From Antedon mediterranea (lineage: Eukaryota > Echinodermata > Crinoidea > Comatulida > Antedonidae), in contig NC_092676.1 in assembly GCF_964355755.1 (NCBI RefSeq), positions 4,446,288 to 4,510,287 on the forward strand: a stretch of 64,000 nt of DNA. The letters are read 5' to 3'. Shown in pieces: positions 27,801 to 35,258 of the stretch; position 1 is the first letter of the stretch; each line of letters opens with the position of its first letter. The notes below the pieces were generated by a model. It worked only from the letters and a program-made list of their open reading frames with translations. It had not been told where the DNA came from and searched no databases. The translations under genes were made by a program, and so were the position numbers.

Positions 27801-30800
27801 TCTTAATTTGTAATTATGAATTCCTTTTTAAATTATAGTTAAATGTAAATCATGCAATTTTCTAAATGCAAATTTTAATGTAATGGTCCTTAGAGTAATT
27901 GTTTCACTTCATTTAATAATTAATATTTGATTAAAACTCCGAACAATGGGTCTTGATGTCCCCTTAAGGAGGTCCAGTAATATCATTTTCAGTATTTCTA
28001 TCAAAATTATATTTACTGTCAAAAAGTATTTAGGTAACCGGTTACGGGATTATAAATACATGAAAAACCCCTTATTGTCAAAAAGTGTCTGTGTGCCTAT
28101 GGTAGGTGTGTTTGTGTTTGGATGTGCTGCTAAATAGGAAAAATCATTCAGGCCTTAATACTAGTGTCTTAATGGGATGTGTCTGGGAGTTTCAACTGTA
28201 GTACCACCATACTGTATTACCATATTTGGAAATAATCAACCTTCTTGAATATTGTTATTTTATTATACTGTTCATTCTTTTTCTTTTGTAGGAGGTTGGA
28301 GGGTAACCAAATCAGTACATTGCCAGCCAGAGCATTTAATGGTTTGTCAGCTTTGACAGACCTGTGAGTTTTTTCATACTATTTGCTACATTTACTAATT
28401 TATGTTATTTCACTAAATTAAATCATGCATGTAGAATGAGTGTTGACAAAGTGCGAGGCAGCGAGGCACGCGAGGCAAGCGCGGCATGCGCGGCATGCCA
28501 AATATTTGTGCGAGGCATCATTTTATCATTTCCAAAAGTGCGAGGCATATAGTTTACAATTTCAAAAAGGTGCGAGGCATATCTTAACGTGCTATTATGC
28601 TATATTATAGGCCTAATAATCAATCGATACAAGCGTATCTAAATAGATTCGTGTATACACTCATCATGTTGTTTATTTTTATGTAACGATTGTTTTTTCA
28701 TTCAAGTCATATCGTGTCAAATTTTACTTTTACAAAAGTGCCCAAACTACGGTTAAAAAATCTGAACGACAGTCTTCAACTTTCGATAAACAATAATTGT
28801 TATAGCAACACACTCATCAAATGACTGCAATGTTTGTTGGCATTTCGAGCGTGTTCACTCACATGTCTCTCGAACATAGCAGAGTGAAAATAATATTTTG
28901 TCACACCCCTGCGCCTAGATCCGGTAGACCCGAGAGATGGAAAATCCCTCTTTACTATTTAGCAGGTAGCGGAATGATTCAGCCCTCAGCTCAGAGGATT
29001 GTGGTGCATTCCCCTCCTATAGCACGTGGTTTCAGCAGCAACGCACAGACTTCTCTCTGAGCGGCGTGCCAAAGACATTTTTGACATTCCATTCTCTAGG
29101 AACAACACGTGTACCTCTCTCGCAAATAAGGTGAACAGCGATTGCCAGGACAAGTTCAATAACTGGCGGTGAATAAAAGGTAACTGATATGCCGATCCAA
29201 TAACATGCCGCAAAGAAAAAAATTGCGACAGAATTCTGGAGCGCGTGTGAAAAAAGACTTACGTCCGACAATTGTAATACTAGGCCTAAAATTAAACTTT
29301 AGCTAATATGCTTAGCCCTAACCTAGATAAAGGCCTACTGTATGTAGAAAATAATTTAATCAATTTTGATAAAATAATAATTGGTGTAATATTTAATAAT
29401 GATACACTATTCCTGTTTTAGTAAGCTAGGTATATTACGAACGATTTTTATTTATTGTTGTCCATGTACGTACTAATAAACCTGGCGCTAGTTTCCTTCG
29501 CTTGTATGTTTACTCCAAATTTGATAACTAACTTTATCGTGTGAATACCACACCTTAGAAGTATACCTCATGAGTACTTTAATGAAAGAATCACATAAAA
29601 AGTAACAAATAAATCCTTAAATTAATGATTTTACAGGCGTGTTTCTCGCACACTGTTCGCGAATTTCACTTATTCAATGTTCAATATTTTTGTTTCTATG
29701 GAGCGCCAAAAGAGCAACGATAATAGAGGACTAAAACTCAGTGGAATGCGTCAATTTCTCATGCATTTATTGGTGAAAAACACGTTTTATTTCAATATAT
29801 TTGTTAATTTGTCAATAAAAATGTTGTAATATGTTACTGCTGATACTGTTCTGTTTTCAAAGAATAATAATCGATCCTAAATCAACATCACTACCTAGTC
29901 TAGACCTAGGACATCCTACTAAGGATATTATGATGAATTTTTCTATTTTATTCTTTAAAAGGTTAACGAAACCGTGTACATTATCAACAGTAACATTTTT
30001 CCTTACTGACAGTGACAAAATCTATTGAAATTGTACTTGATTTTCACCAAATAATGCGTTAAATATAAATGGATTCCACAGAGTTTTTAGCCCTCTAATT
30101 AATTTTGCTCTTTTGGCGTTCCATAGAAACCAAAATATTGAACATTGAGTGTGCGAAATGCGAGAAAAACAACGTCTGTAAAATCACCAATTTAATGGAT
30201 TTATTGTTACTTTTATGTGATTTTTCTTCATTAAAGTATGCCTAATTCTAAGCTGTGGTATTCAGGATAAAGCCTTGGTTAAATTACAAGGCAGGTGCAA
30301 AAGGAAACTAGCCTAGCGGGCCTAGGCCTAGGCTACTTCAATTTCGGTGATTTCCTGCCTTGCAATTTTGAGAAATGATAAAATGATGCCTCGCATTTTT
30401 TGATGATGGTAAAACGATGCCTCGCATAAATTTCTGACTTGCCTCGCATGCCTTCCCTGCCTCGCATGCCTTCCCTGCCTCGCGTGCCTCGCTGCCTCGC
30501 ACTTTGTTACTACCCATGTAGAATTAACAATAACAGATTATTATGTATTACCATAAAACTTTGAAAAGAAGGCAATTGCTGTTTCTTTTTTTAGGATTCT
30601 TGGGTGGGCTTCTTTTCGAGATATGCTAAATTTTGAGATGGGCTTCTTTTTGTGCCGCTCCTTTAGGAGCAGCACAAAACAAGCAAGCATTAGGAAACAG
30701 TTACCATTCGGAAGGTTACAGTTTGCTAGGGCTGAAAAAATGGGTATTTGGAAACCCGGACTGGGAATGGGGGCAAACCCCAAAATTATATAAGATGTAG

Positions 30801-33680
30801 AACTCAATAGATAATTTGCAATTAACTTACCTGCTCAAGCCTAAGCTAGCAAGACTATTATACTGTGCATTATTCATCATTTAAGGCGGTTGGAAGGTAA
30901 CCAAATACACACATTGGAAGCCAATGCATTTTCTGGTTTGGAATCATTGACAGAACTGTGAGTATTTTTTCAATACTTTTACAAACTTCCTAATTTCAAA
31001 AGAAACTATATTTATTGTTATTTAAGAACTATCTAATTATTCCAGTTGATACTGTATGTCATAGACTGCCCTAACATTGCTGTAACACCGGTGCCAATAT
31101 ATAGATCAGAGCAACAATATGAATTAATTATATTATTGTTTATATACATGATTATTTGATTCAAAGATCTCTTTTGTCACTAATTTTTTTTTTACACCAT
31201 AATACTGTATCAAACAACTTGGATTTTCCATACTATGAATTATTTTTCTGTATCAAACAACTATGATATAATAATTTTACTTTATTATGAAAAAATTATT
31301 TTGAAGGCGTTTGAATGGTCACAAAATCAGTACATTGCCAGCTAATGCATTTAATGGTTTGACAGCATTAACAACACTGTAAGTGTTTTCTCTTGTTCAT
31401 ATTGTCCTCTTAGGGGTTGGCCATTGTGTTATAACATATATTGCCCATCGTTTGCGTAAAGTGTCTTCTGAATAGAGCTGTCCTACAGTAAATCTTACTC
31501 ATTATAGTAAATTAATTGGTTAAGCTAATTATATAATAGGGTCTGTTGATTTATCTTTTAACAGGAACTTAGATAACAACGCTATAACTACCATAGATCC
31601 TGAGGCATTTTCTTTTGTTGTTTCATCACTTTCGATTTTGTAAGTTAACACTGTGCAATTTGTCCATAACCTATATTGGTATGATTTATATCAGGATCAA
31701 GAGAGAGAACATCCACCTTTTATTGCCTCAATTAAATCATCCTTATCACTTTGGCCTATTTTTAATAAACAGTAATTATGTTTATGTACATAAGATTTAC
31801 CAATAAAATCTATTGACGTACTCTTCAATTTCAGAAATCATAGATCCAAATACTTGATAATTGCTTGACTCTATTACATGGTTATATATTGCAGAAATTG
31901 ATTGATTTTTTTTAAATTGAAGAAATTTAGTGTTAGTTACTTTGACGTGGTCATGTACTAACAAGTAAAACCACCTTTAAAAAAAACAAACTACAATAAC
32001 TAAACACTCGAATATAAACATATTATTAGAAGTTCTGTACAGTATTATATTATTATTATTATTATTTATTATTATAATAAGAAATGTTATGTATACAACA
32101 TAGATATATTAAGTAAGTAATGAATGAAAGAAGAGAAAGTGTGAAACATACAGAGTTCTAGACAAAAAAAAGTTGATACAAAGAAAAACACCTGAAATAA
32201 TAATTTTGGCAACTCTGGTAATTCTTCTTGTACATTCTTAACAATGTTTAATTTAGTGTTTGAATTTGTTATTTTTAGAAAGTTAAGAGGCAACAAGTTA
32301 AAGGTTTACAGAGATAGAACTTTTCAGCAATTTACAAACTTAAAAGAATTGTAAGCATTGATAGATCTACATACAAAACTTCAACTTATTATTCATAAAA
32401 GAGAAATATTTTGGCACATATGGCATTTCATACGTATACTATTTGAGCTTAAAACACCAAGTGTAACGTAAACAAGACAATAAATACAGACTTAGGGTAA
32501 ACTTAAAAGTATTGCAAAAGACATGTAGAAAACATGAATTTAAAAATTTTGAAATGTTGGTCCTGATCTATTTAAAACATCCTAAAATTTAATGAAATTC
32601 CTGTAAGATACAACAAATAATAACTTAGCATATGTTGCTATTTTTTATTCTTTTAGGTACTCGGAATACTCTAGTCTCTGTTGCCTTGTTGGCGCCATCG
32701 ATGTCTGCGAGCCTTCAGATGCATTTGCATCGTGTGAAGACTTGCTAAAAAATGAACTTCTCCGTGTGTTGATGATGATTATCGGGTTATCTTCGGTCAT
32801 TGGGAATGTTGTTGTTATCGTTTCACGAAAGTTTAAAAAAGATAATGATATTAACAATGTTAACAAAGTCCAAACCACACTAATTACCAACCTCGCCGTG
32901 TCTGACCTGCTGATGGCAGTCTACCTGATCATCATTGCCAGTGTGGATATACATTACAGAGGAAGATACGGAAAGGTTTCCAGAGTTTGGAGAAATAGTG
33001 TCCTTTGCAGTTTTGCAGGGGCTATTTCTACACTCTCTGGGCAATGCTCAGTGTTTACACTGATGCTGCTGAGTGTCGATCGAGCTATTAACATTGTTAA
33101 TCCATTTAGTACGAAACGCCTCAACCGTACAAAATGTCGAATCATTATAAGCTTCGGATGGCTATTCTGGATTGTGCTGAGTTTTCTTCCAGTAATAGCC
33201 AATGAATTAAACTTATCGTATTTTGGTGACAATTATTATGGAAAGGAAAGTGTGTGCCTTGCACTACCTTTAACCAGAAGTCGGTGGCCAGGTTGGGAGT
33301 ATGCTGTTGCTATTTTTGTTGCCTTTAATGGCGTCGGCTTTTTTGTAATTGTACTTAGTTATCTGACAATTTTCTTGTCAGTGAAAAGATCGGGGGCCAC
33401 TGTCAATAGAAGACAGAGGAGGAAAGAACAGTTAAAAATGGCGAGAAAACTAGGCTTAATAGTTTTCACTGATTTCTGTTGCTGGGCCCCGATTATAGTA
33501 ATGGCAATTGGTTCCGAGACGGGTTGGATGACGATTCCTGATGACATATATGTTTGGGCAGCGACATTCATCATACCCATCAACTCCTCAGTCAATCCGT
33601 ATCTTTACACAATTGCTTATATGTTTAAGTGCAAAGTGCGTCAACCGGCACCTGTACAGATTCCACTTAATACATTGTAA
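759..33680 (+). CDS. LGR-type GPCR with giant LRR array (gene, 5' incomplete)
   Basis: This is a leucine-rich-repeat-containing G-protein-coupled receptor at the cell surface, closest in layout to type C LGRs (relaxin-receptor-like or GRL101-like). Seen in sequence: LRR exons at 759-830, 1671-1742, 3052-3123, 6185-6256, 8395-8466, 11767-11838, 14214-14285, 16661-16732, 19424-19495, 19839-19910, 22239-22310, 25579-25656, 26121-26192, 26650-26721, 27165-27236, 27545-27616, 28292-28363, 30886-30957, 31307-31378, 31565-31639 and 32279-32350, then a 7TM exon at 32657-33680. Damaged exons lie at 7096 and 22727. All splice in phase 2. If all intact exons are used, the in-window product is about 847 residues. 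Family members usually carry roughly 7-18 LRRs, so 21 or more is unusual. The 5' exons are outside the window. The ligand is unknown. Whether all exons are used in one mRNA cannot be seen. Confidence 0.85.
1533..1563 (+). promoter_or_regulatory. Conserved intronic hairpin, copy 2
   Basis: Same hairpin sequence, ending 107 nt before the exon at 1671. Confidence 0.55.
1671..1742 (+). CDS. LRR exon 2 in window (72 nt)
   Basis: Same frame and splice signals as the previous LRR exon. Framework NQISTLQANAFAGLTAL; variable residues F, Y, S and terminal E-T. Confidence 0.9.
2915..2945 (+). promoter_or_regulatory. Conserved intronic hairpin, copy 3
   Basis: Same hairpin sequence, ending 106 nt before the exon at 3052. 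Confidence 0.55.
3052..3123 (+). CDS. LRR exon 3 in window (72 nt)
   Basis: Phase 2/2 LRR exon; variable residues S, S, Y and terminal K-R around the same NQISTLQANAFAGLTAL framework. A fold-back element begins about 60 bp after its donor, which makes the following intron longer than its siblings. Confidence 0.9.
3184..5339. mobile_element. Fold-back element 1 with GACCTTTGACC-type repeats
   Basis: Arms at about 3,189-3,600 and 4,520-4,920 are inverted copies. The left arm runs from GATTCTAACATTATTGACC to the CTTCTTCATGTAGG region, and the right arm is its reverse. The right side continues to about 5,330 with two further degenerate copies of a module of about 140 bp (GGTCAAAGGTCA, then a gccattttttgc stretch, then a ttgctaagatatgataaatc stretch). 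No transposase is visible. It splits the intron after the LRR exon at 3052. Confidence 0.75.
6047..6077 (+). promoter_or_regulatory. Conserved intronic hairpin, copy 4
   Basis: Same hairpin sequence, ending 107 nt before the exon at 6185. Confidence 0.55.
6185..6256 (+). CDS. LRR exon 4 in window (72 nt)
   Basis: Phase 2/2 LRR exon, donor gtaagt. Variable residues Y, R, Y and terminal K-Y. Its sequence is almost identical to the damaged exon at 7096. Confidence 0.9.
6958..6988 (+). promoter_or_regulatory. Conserved intronic hairpin, copy 5
   Basis: Same hairpin sequence, ending 107 nt before the donor-less exon at 7096. Confidence 0.55.
7096..7167 (+). pseudogene. LRR exon with destroyed splice donor
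   Basis: The exon body is an intact 72-nt LRR (variable residues Y, R, Y; terminal E-T), but the expected GTAAGT donor reads ATAAGT at 7168-7173. A normal GT donor is therefore absent and the exon is probably skipped. Skipping is harmless to the frame because the exon is symmetric. Exact AT donors are used only in rare AT-AC introns, and no matching acceptor was recognised. Confidence 0.75.
8257..8287 (+). promoter_or_regulatory. Conserved intronic hairpin, copy 6
   Basis: Same hairpin sequence, ending 107 nt before the exon at 8395. Confidence 0.55.
8395..8466 (+). CDS. LRR exon 6 of the first array (72 nt)
   Basis: Phase 2/2 LRR exon with gtaagt donor; variable residues Y, S, D and terminal E-T; framework NQISTLPANTFAGLTAL. 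It is the last intact exon of the 0.9-kb tandem-unit array. Confidence 0.9.
10076..10153 (+). repeat. Possible retroelement 3' tail with (AATA)n
   Basis: A short GC-richer stretch (agccgtcgggctgcatg) is followed by aacctg and (aataa)n, like the 3' end of a LINE or SINE. It lies where the tandem units switch orientation. Confidence 0.35.
10140..10920 (-). repeat. Inverted copy of the intron repeat unit
   Basis: This stretch is the reverse complement of the unit intron: it contains the reversed tgcatgtattgtaggatc segment twice and the reversed hairpin near 10,450. No LRR exon is visible on either strand here, so only intron sequence was inverted. The following 10,920-11,500 is worn unit sequence without a recognisable exon. 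Confidence 0.7.
11767..11838 (+). CDS. LRR exon, HT type, first copy of 2,447-bp unit
   Basis: Phase 2/2, donor gtgagt. It belongs to a second exon subtype with framework NQIHTLEAYAFAGLESL. Its strand reads W-L-D-G before the Asn and it ends T-G. It lies in the first copy of an exact-length tandem duplication. Confidence 0.9.
12033..13349 (-). mobile_element. Helitron-like element, copy A
   Basis: On the minus strand it begins TCTATATATAAATT at 13349 (preceded by A) and ends in an imperfect palindrome closing with CTAG at 12033 (followed by T). These are the classical Helitron features: 5' TC, 3' CTRR after a hairpin, and insertion between A and T. No Rep/helicase reading frame is visible, so it is non-autonomous. 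The short ORF at 12648 has no recognisable family. Confidence 0.7.
13440..13951 (-). mobile_element. 5' fragment of a Helitron-like element
   Basis: Reverse complement of about 20,240-20,752, the 5' third of the intact Helitron-like element at 20214. It stops at ttaccgaat, the unit junction. A second copy lies at 15,887-16,398. Confidence 0.65.
14214..14285 (+). CDS. LRR exon, HT type, second copy of 2,447-bp unit
   Basis: It lies exactly 2,447 bp after the exon at 11767. The strand reads W-F-D-F instead of W-L-D-G: three G-to-T differences within 9 nt, while the flanks are nearly identical. It ends T-G. Confidence 0.9.
14480..15796 (-). mobile_element. Helitron-like element, copy B (duplicated with the unit)
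   Basis: Exact-length copy of 12033-13349, carried along by the 2,447-bp duplication and not by a separate insertion. Confidence 0.7.
15887..16398 (-). mobile_element. 5' fragment of a Helitron-like element, duplicated
   Basis: Copy of 13440-13951 in unit B. Confidence 0.65.
16661..16732 (+). CDS. LRR exon, HT type, third copy (partial unit)
   Basis: It lies exactly 2,447 bp after the exon at 14214 and shares its W-F-D-F strand, but ends T-E instead of T-G. The unit diverges soon after the exon because the Helitron-like insertion is absent here. Confidence 0.9.
17002..19054. mobile_element. TIR element with GCGAGGCA repeats, copy 1
   Basis: Left end TGAGTGTTGACAAAGTGCG and, inverted at the right, TGGGTAGTAACAAAGTGCG, followed by variable GCGAGGCA/GCGCGGCA minisatellite in both terminal regions. 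The interior is itself palindromic: about 18,050-18,300 pairs with about 18,640-18,865. No transposase is recognisable; the short ORFs inside are unassigned. Its left flank differs from that of copy 2. Confidence 0.75.
19424..19495 (+). CDS. LRR exon, HT type, in 2.9-kb duplicated block
   Basis: Phase 2/2, donor gtgagt; strand R-L-E-G, framework NQIHTLEANAFSGLESL, end T-E. It is identical to the exon at 30886 in the paired block. Confidence 0.9.
19839..19910 (+). CDS. LRR exon, ST type
   Basis: Phase 2/2, donor gtaagt. The usual Asn-Gln is His-Lys (HKISTLPANAF), and the usual Gly-Leu is Gly-Ser (GSTAL), so this repeat has lost two framework residues. Close relatives lie at 27545 and 31307. 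Confidence 0.85.
20214..21664 (+). mobile_element. Complete Helitron-like element
   Basis: It begins TCTATATATAAATTTACG (A before it) and ends in a perfect 13-bp stem, CTAGATGGTACGC ... GCGTACCATCTAG, with T after it. A|T insertion, TC start and CTAG end fit Helitrons. It is 1.45 kb with no Rep/helicase, so non-autonomous. It sits in the receptor intron between the exons at 19839 and 22239. Confidence 0.8.
22239..22310 (+). CDS. LRR exon, ST type
   Basis: Phase 2/2, acceptor tttgtag, donor gtgagt; strand R-L-D-G, framework NQISTLPALAFNGLSAL, end T-D. Its downstream intron is paralogous to that after 28292 but lacks the TIR element found there. Confidence 0.9.
22727..22791 (+). pseudogene. 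Truncated HT-type LRR exon without donor
   Basis: The acceptor and first 58 or so nucleotides match HT-type exons (strand R-L-E-G, framework NQIHTLEAYAF). After GLESL-equivalent codons the sequence changes to ggagtttctttt, so the last residues and the gtgagt donor are missing. A LINE 3' end lies about 55 bp downstream. The exon is probably dead. Confidence 0.75.
22846..23491 (+). mobile_element. LINE 3' end (5'-truncated retrotransposon)
   Basis: One open frame, interrupted by a single in-frame TAA at 23,113-23,115, encodes the C-terminal part of a non-LTR reverse transcriptase protein, with motifs such as TYLGHVIS, IRANSLVRKFSMCS and YCVNMYCA, then W-C-N-Y and LRMLLQRPRHCSASLMF. It ends with (TGAA)n at 23,470-23,491, a usual LINE tail. 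It inserted into a module-C intron just after the dead LRR exon at 22727. Confidence 0.85.
24558..24590 (+). other. Possible 33-nt phase-2 mini-exon or truncated LRR
   Basis: The tacttttaag acceptor context matches the LRR exons, and 33 nt later comes a possible donor (cag|gtattt). The phase is 2/2. It reads I-L-H-I-G-Q-V-T-D-Y, resembling a worn LxxNQIST start. It may be the remnant of an LRR exon. No function is assigned. Confidence 0.25.
25579..25656 (+). CDS. LRR exon, 78 nt
   Basis: Acceptor tttttttag, donor gtgagt, phase 2/2. It encodes NQIRTLEANAFNGLTSLPEL with two extra codons before the Asn compared with the 72-nt exons, so this repeat is 26 residues long. Confidence 0.8.
25879..25950 (+). 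repeat. tRNA-like sequence (SINE head or tRNA pseudogene)
   Basis: 72 nt with A box TGGTCTAGAGG and B box GGCTCGAGTCC, a 5-bp anticodon stem around loop CTAGTGA (anticodon AGT, Thr-like), a T stem GTGGG/CCCAC, but only five of seven acceptor pairs. A hairpin with T6 (ttgcgaattttttcgcaa) follows, usable as a Pol III stop. A related sequence near 57,787 shows that it is a repeat family and so not a functional tRNA gene. Confidence 0.6.
26121..26192 (+). CDS. LRR exon, ST type
   Basis: Phase 2/2, acceptor cttgaaaag, donor gtgagt. The strand reads W-L-R-D then F-N-I-S-T-L, so the usual Asn is replaced by Phe with Asn one place later. It ends T-L. Confidence 0.85.
26650..26721 (+). CDS. LRR exon, ST type
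   Basis: Phase 2/2, acceptor tttgtag, donor gtgagt; strand R-L-D-G, framework NQIRKLPANVFNGLIAL, end T-D. The codon shared with the next exon would start AT rather than CT. Confidence 0.88.
27165..27236 (+). CDS. LRR exon, HT type
   Basis: Phase 2/2, donor gtgagt; strand W-L-D-G, end T-E. The surrounding 27,001-27,370 is paralogous to the intron and exon of the 2,447-bp unit. Confidence 0.9.
27545..27616 (+). CDS. LRR exon, ST type
   Basis: Phase 2/2, acceptor ttgaag, donor gtaagt; strand R-L-N-A, then HKISTLPANAFNGLTAL, end T-T. It begins with A rather than G, so the shared Leu codon would be CTA. Confidence 0.88.
28292..28363 (+). CDS. LRR exon, ST type
   Basis: Phase 2/2, acceptor tttgtag, donor gtgagt; strand R-L-E-G, framework NQISTLPARAFNGLSAL, end T-D. 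The next intron carries a 2-kb TIR element starting near 28,440. Confidence 0.9.
28440..30515. mobile_element. TIR element with GCGAGGCA repeats, copy 2
   Basis: Nearly identical to copy 1, with an extra CATGCCTTCCCTGCCTCG-type repeat at the right end. Flanks show a short target duplication (TGTAGAA, perhaps ATGTAGAA) next to the ends. The uninterrupted site is present in the paralogous intron at about 22,372-22,385, which confirms an insertion. An 8-bp duplication would suit a hAT-type element, but that class is inferred. Confidence 0.78.
30886..30957 (+). CDS. LRR exon, HT type, second copy of 2.9-kb block
   Basis: Phase 2/2, donor gtgagt; strand R-L-E-G, end T-E. Identical to the exon at 19424. 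Confidence 0.9.
31307..31378 (+). CDS. LRR exon, ST type
   Basis: Phase 2/2, acceptor ttgaag, donor gtaagt; strand R-L-N-G then HKISTLPANAFNGLTAL, end T-T. It keeps framework residues that its partner at 19839 has lost. Confidence 0.9.
31565..31639 (+). CDS. Divergent LRR exon, 75 nt
   Basis: Acceptor taacag, donor gtaagt, phase 2/2. It reads N-L-D-N-N-A-I-T-T-I and then DPEAFSFVVSSLSIL. It is not a recent copy of the array exons, so it probably represents the ancestral LRR set near the hinge. Confidence 0.88.
32279..32350 (+). CDS. Last LRR exon before the hinge
   Basis: Acceptor tttttag, donor gtaagc, 72 nt, phase 2/2. It reads K-L-R-G-N-K-L-K-V-Y then RDRTFQQFTNLKEL. Divergent from the array exons and single copy. 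Confidence 0.88.
32657..33680 (+). CDS. Hinge and seven-transmembrane exon of LGR-type GPCR
   Basis: One exon encodes 340 residues after the shared Leu codon. A cysteine hinge comes first (LCC near residue 8, then two more Cys by residue 26), as in LGRs. TM1 holds the GN motif (VIGNVVVIV); TM2 has NLAVSDLLM; a Cys precedes TM3 (SVLCSFAG) with a partner Cys in loop 2 (ESVCLALP). The end of TM3 is SVDRAINIV, a DRY variant. TM4 is near CRIIISFGWLFW, TM5 is near WEYAVAIFVAF, TM6 has DFCCWAPI and TM7 has NPYLYTIAY. The TM6 and TM7 motifs resemble relaxin-receptor-type LGRs. The intracellular tail is only about 17 residues, so little room remains for arrestin sites. The stop is at 33,678-33,680. 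Confidence 0.93.
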
Positions 33681-35087
33681 TTTGGCTATTTATTGCATTC
33701 AATCTTTGATCAGAGAGTTGCAATTAAGAACTCTCTGCTTTGATCTTGTTTTAATCACATTTTTATCACTGTACCTGTAAACTTTTTACTAATATCATTT
33801 AAAAGCATTTTATTATTATACAATTATCTTAATTCTTGTACAATTCATATTTTTGTTTGTGCTAAAAAGATTTAAGAATTTATATGTCAAGATTGTAGAA
33901 TATTTAATGAATTCATCAATGTAGTTTGCTAATTTAAATTTTCAAGATTTCAGTATATTTATATGCCCAATTAAATTATTCATCAATGTATTTTGGTAAT
34001 GTTGTTTTATAATTGTCAAGATTTTAGTATATATAATTTATTCAATTTATTTTAAGTTTTGTCACGATTTTAAAGAAATACATCTATTCCTAATTAGTAA
34101 TTTCATTATTGATCTGTGGATGTTTCATAGATTCAAACTACTTTATTCATTAATAGTTGTAAATTATTGTTAATTGGTAACTAGTTTGGTGAATATTACG
34201 CGAGTTCTATCTAAACCATCTATGGTAATTTGGTTTTTATAAATATGTCTGAAAAACTTTTAGTATCTTCTAAATACATAAGTCAATCTAGTCTAGTTTT
34301 AGTTTAAACAATGTTTTGAGTTAAGTACTCCATTAAACATGGTTTAAGTTGTCTAACATTGTTTGAAACATGAAAAGAAATCTGATTTTATCAATAAAGT
34401 AAAATTAAATAATATTTGTTGAATCCCAGTATTTCATTTTTGTTTTGGAATTTATAAATAAGACAGCTAATTCTTAAACTCCCATTGGTGACAATATGAC
34501 CAACTTTTACTTTCAAAACTTTACAATATTAATACTGGAAATGAATGTTTCATGAGGACTACTTCTAAAAGCAAAATCTATACGTGACTACGACCTATGA
34601 TAGACAATTTTGACAGACTTGATTTGGTGTTTTATACAGGATAAGAAAAATGTCAGCCATTTTGAAGTATATTTTAACCATCTTGTATTTTTAAAAGTGA
34701 TTTTCTTGCCAAAATCGGATGCTTTAATACTAATATTTGGGTAAAAGAGAAAACGGCCATTTTTTGTTTAGTTTTTTTTCTTCCTTTTCTCTATTTTTGA
34801 TATGTTGTTCAGATGGGTCTTAGGAAGTACAACAAAAATAAATTCTGTTCTAATTTTGTCTAGGTCAAACCATAGTTTGACCGGACTAATGAATGGTCTT
34901 TCACACATGCTCCAGTCTGGTACAGCAAATTAAACATTTCATGACGAAAACGCGATATACGCGTAGCATCATTTATCGTGTAAACAAATCATGCATGGAA
35001 AGCAGCCAGCAGATGTTGAAAAGGCATTACAATATTACATTATTATACTAACATTTCTAAAATGAAAATTGTGTTTAAATAGAAAAA
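33681..35087. other. Gene-free stretch after the LGR gene
   Basis: 3' UTR and intergenic DNA between the receptor stop and the convergent SAT1-like gene. I see the poly(A) signal at 34,393 and worn repeat-like sequence at 34,640-34,780, but no coding region. Confidence 0.5.
34393..34398 (+). other. Probable poly(A) signal of the LGR gene
   Basis: AATAAA about 710 nt after the receptor stop codon, in otherwise gene-free DNA. The choice is inferred from position only. Confidence 0.4.
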
Positions 35088-35258
35088 TTAAGAATTAGTC
35101 ACAAATGTTAACAATTGAGGCTTAAACATTGTATACATATGCCAGTCCTCAGTTGCTGTTAAATCTATTGAGTTGATTGTTTTATACATATTAATTGCTG
35201 GTTTATTCCAACCCAGCACTGCCCACTGCATTCTCTGGCAACCTTTCTCTAAACCAAT
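35088..35258 (-). CDS. SAT1-like exon 4
   Basis: Acceptor ttttttcag, phase 0, 56 residues and TAA. It holds the GWNKPAINMYK stretch aligned to the SAT1 W-N-E-P-x-I-N-x-Y-K segment, and a C-terminal tail of usual length. Confidence 0.85.
   Translation of the reverse strand: MGLEKGCQRMQWAVLGWNKPAINMYKTINSIDLTATEDWHMYTMFKPQLLTFVTNS

Noticed and set aside
31838-31905. Possible LRR exon after 31,639
   Set aside because: AG sites exist, but the following sequence has early stops in the required phase and no LRR pattern.
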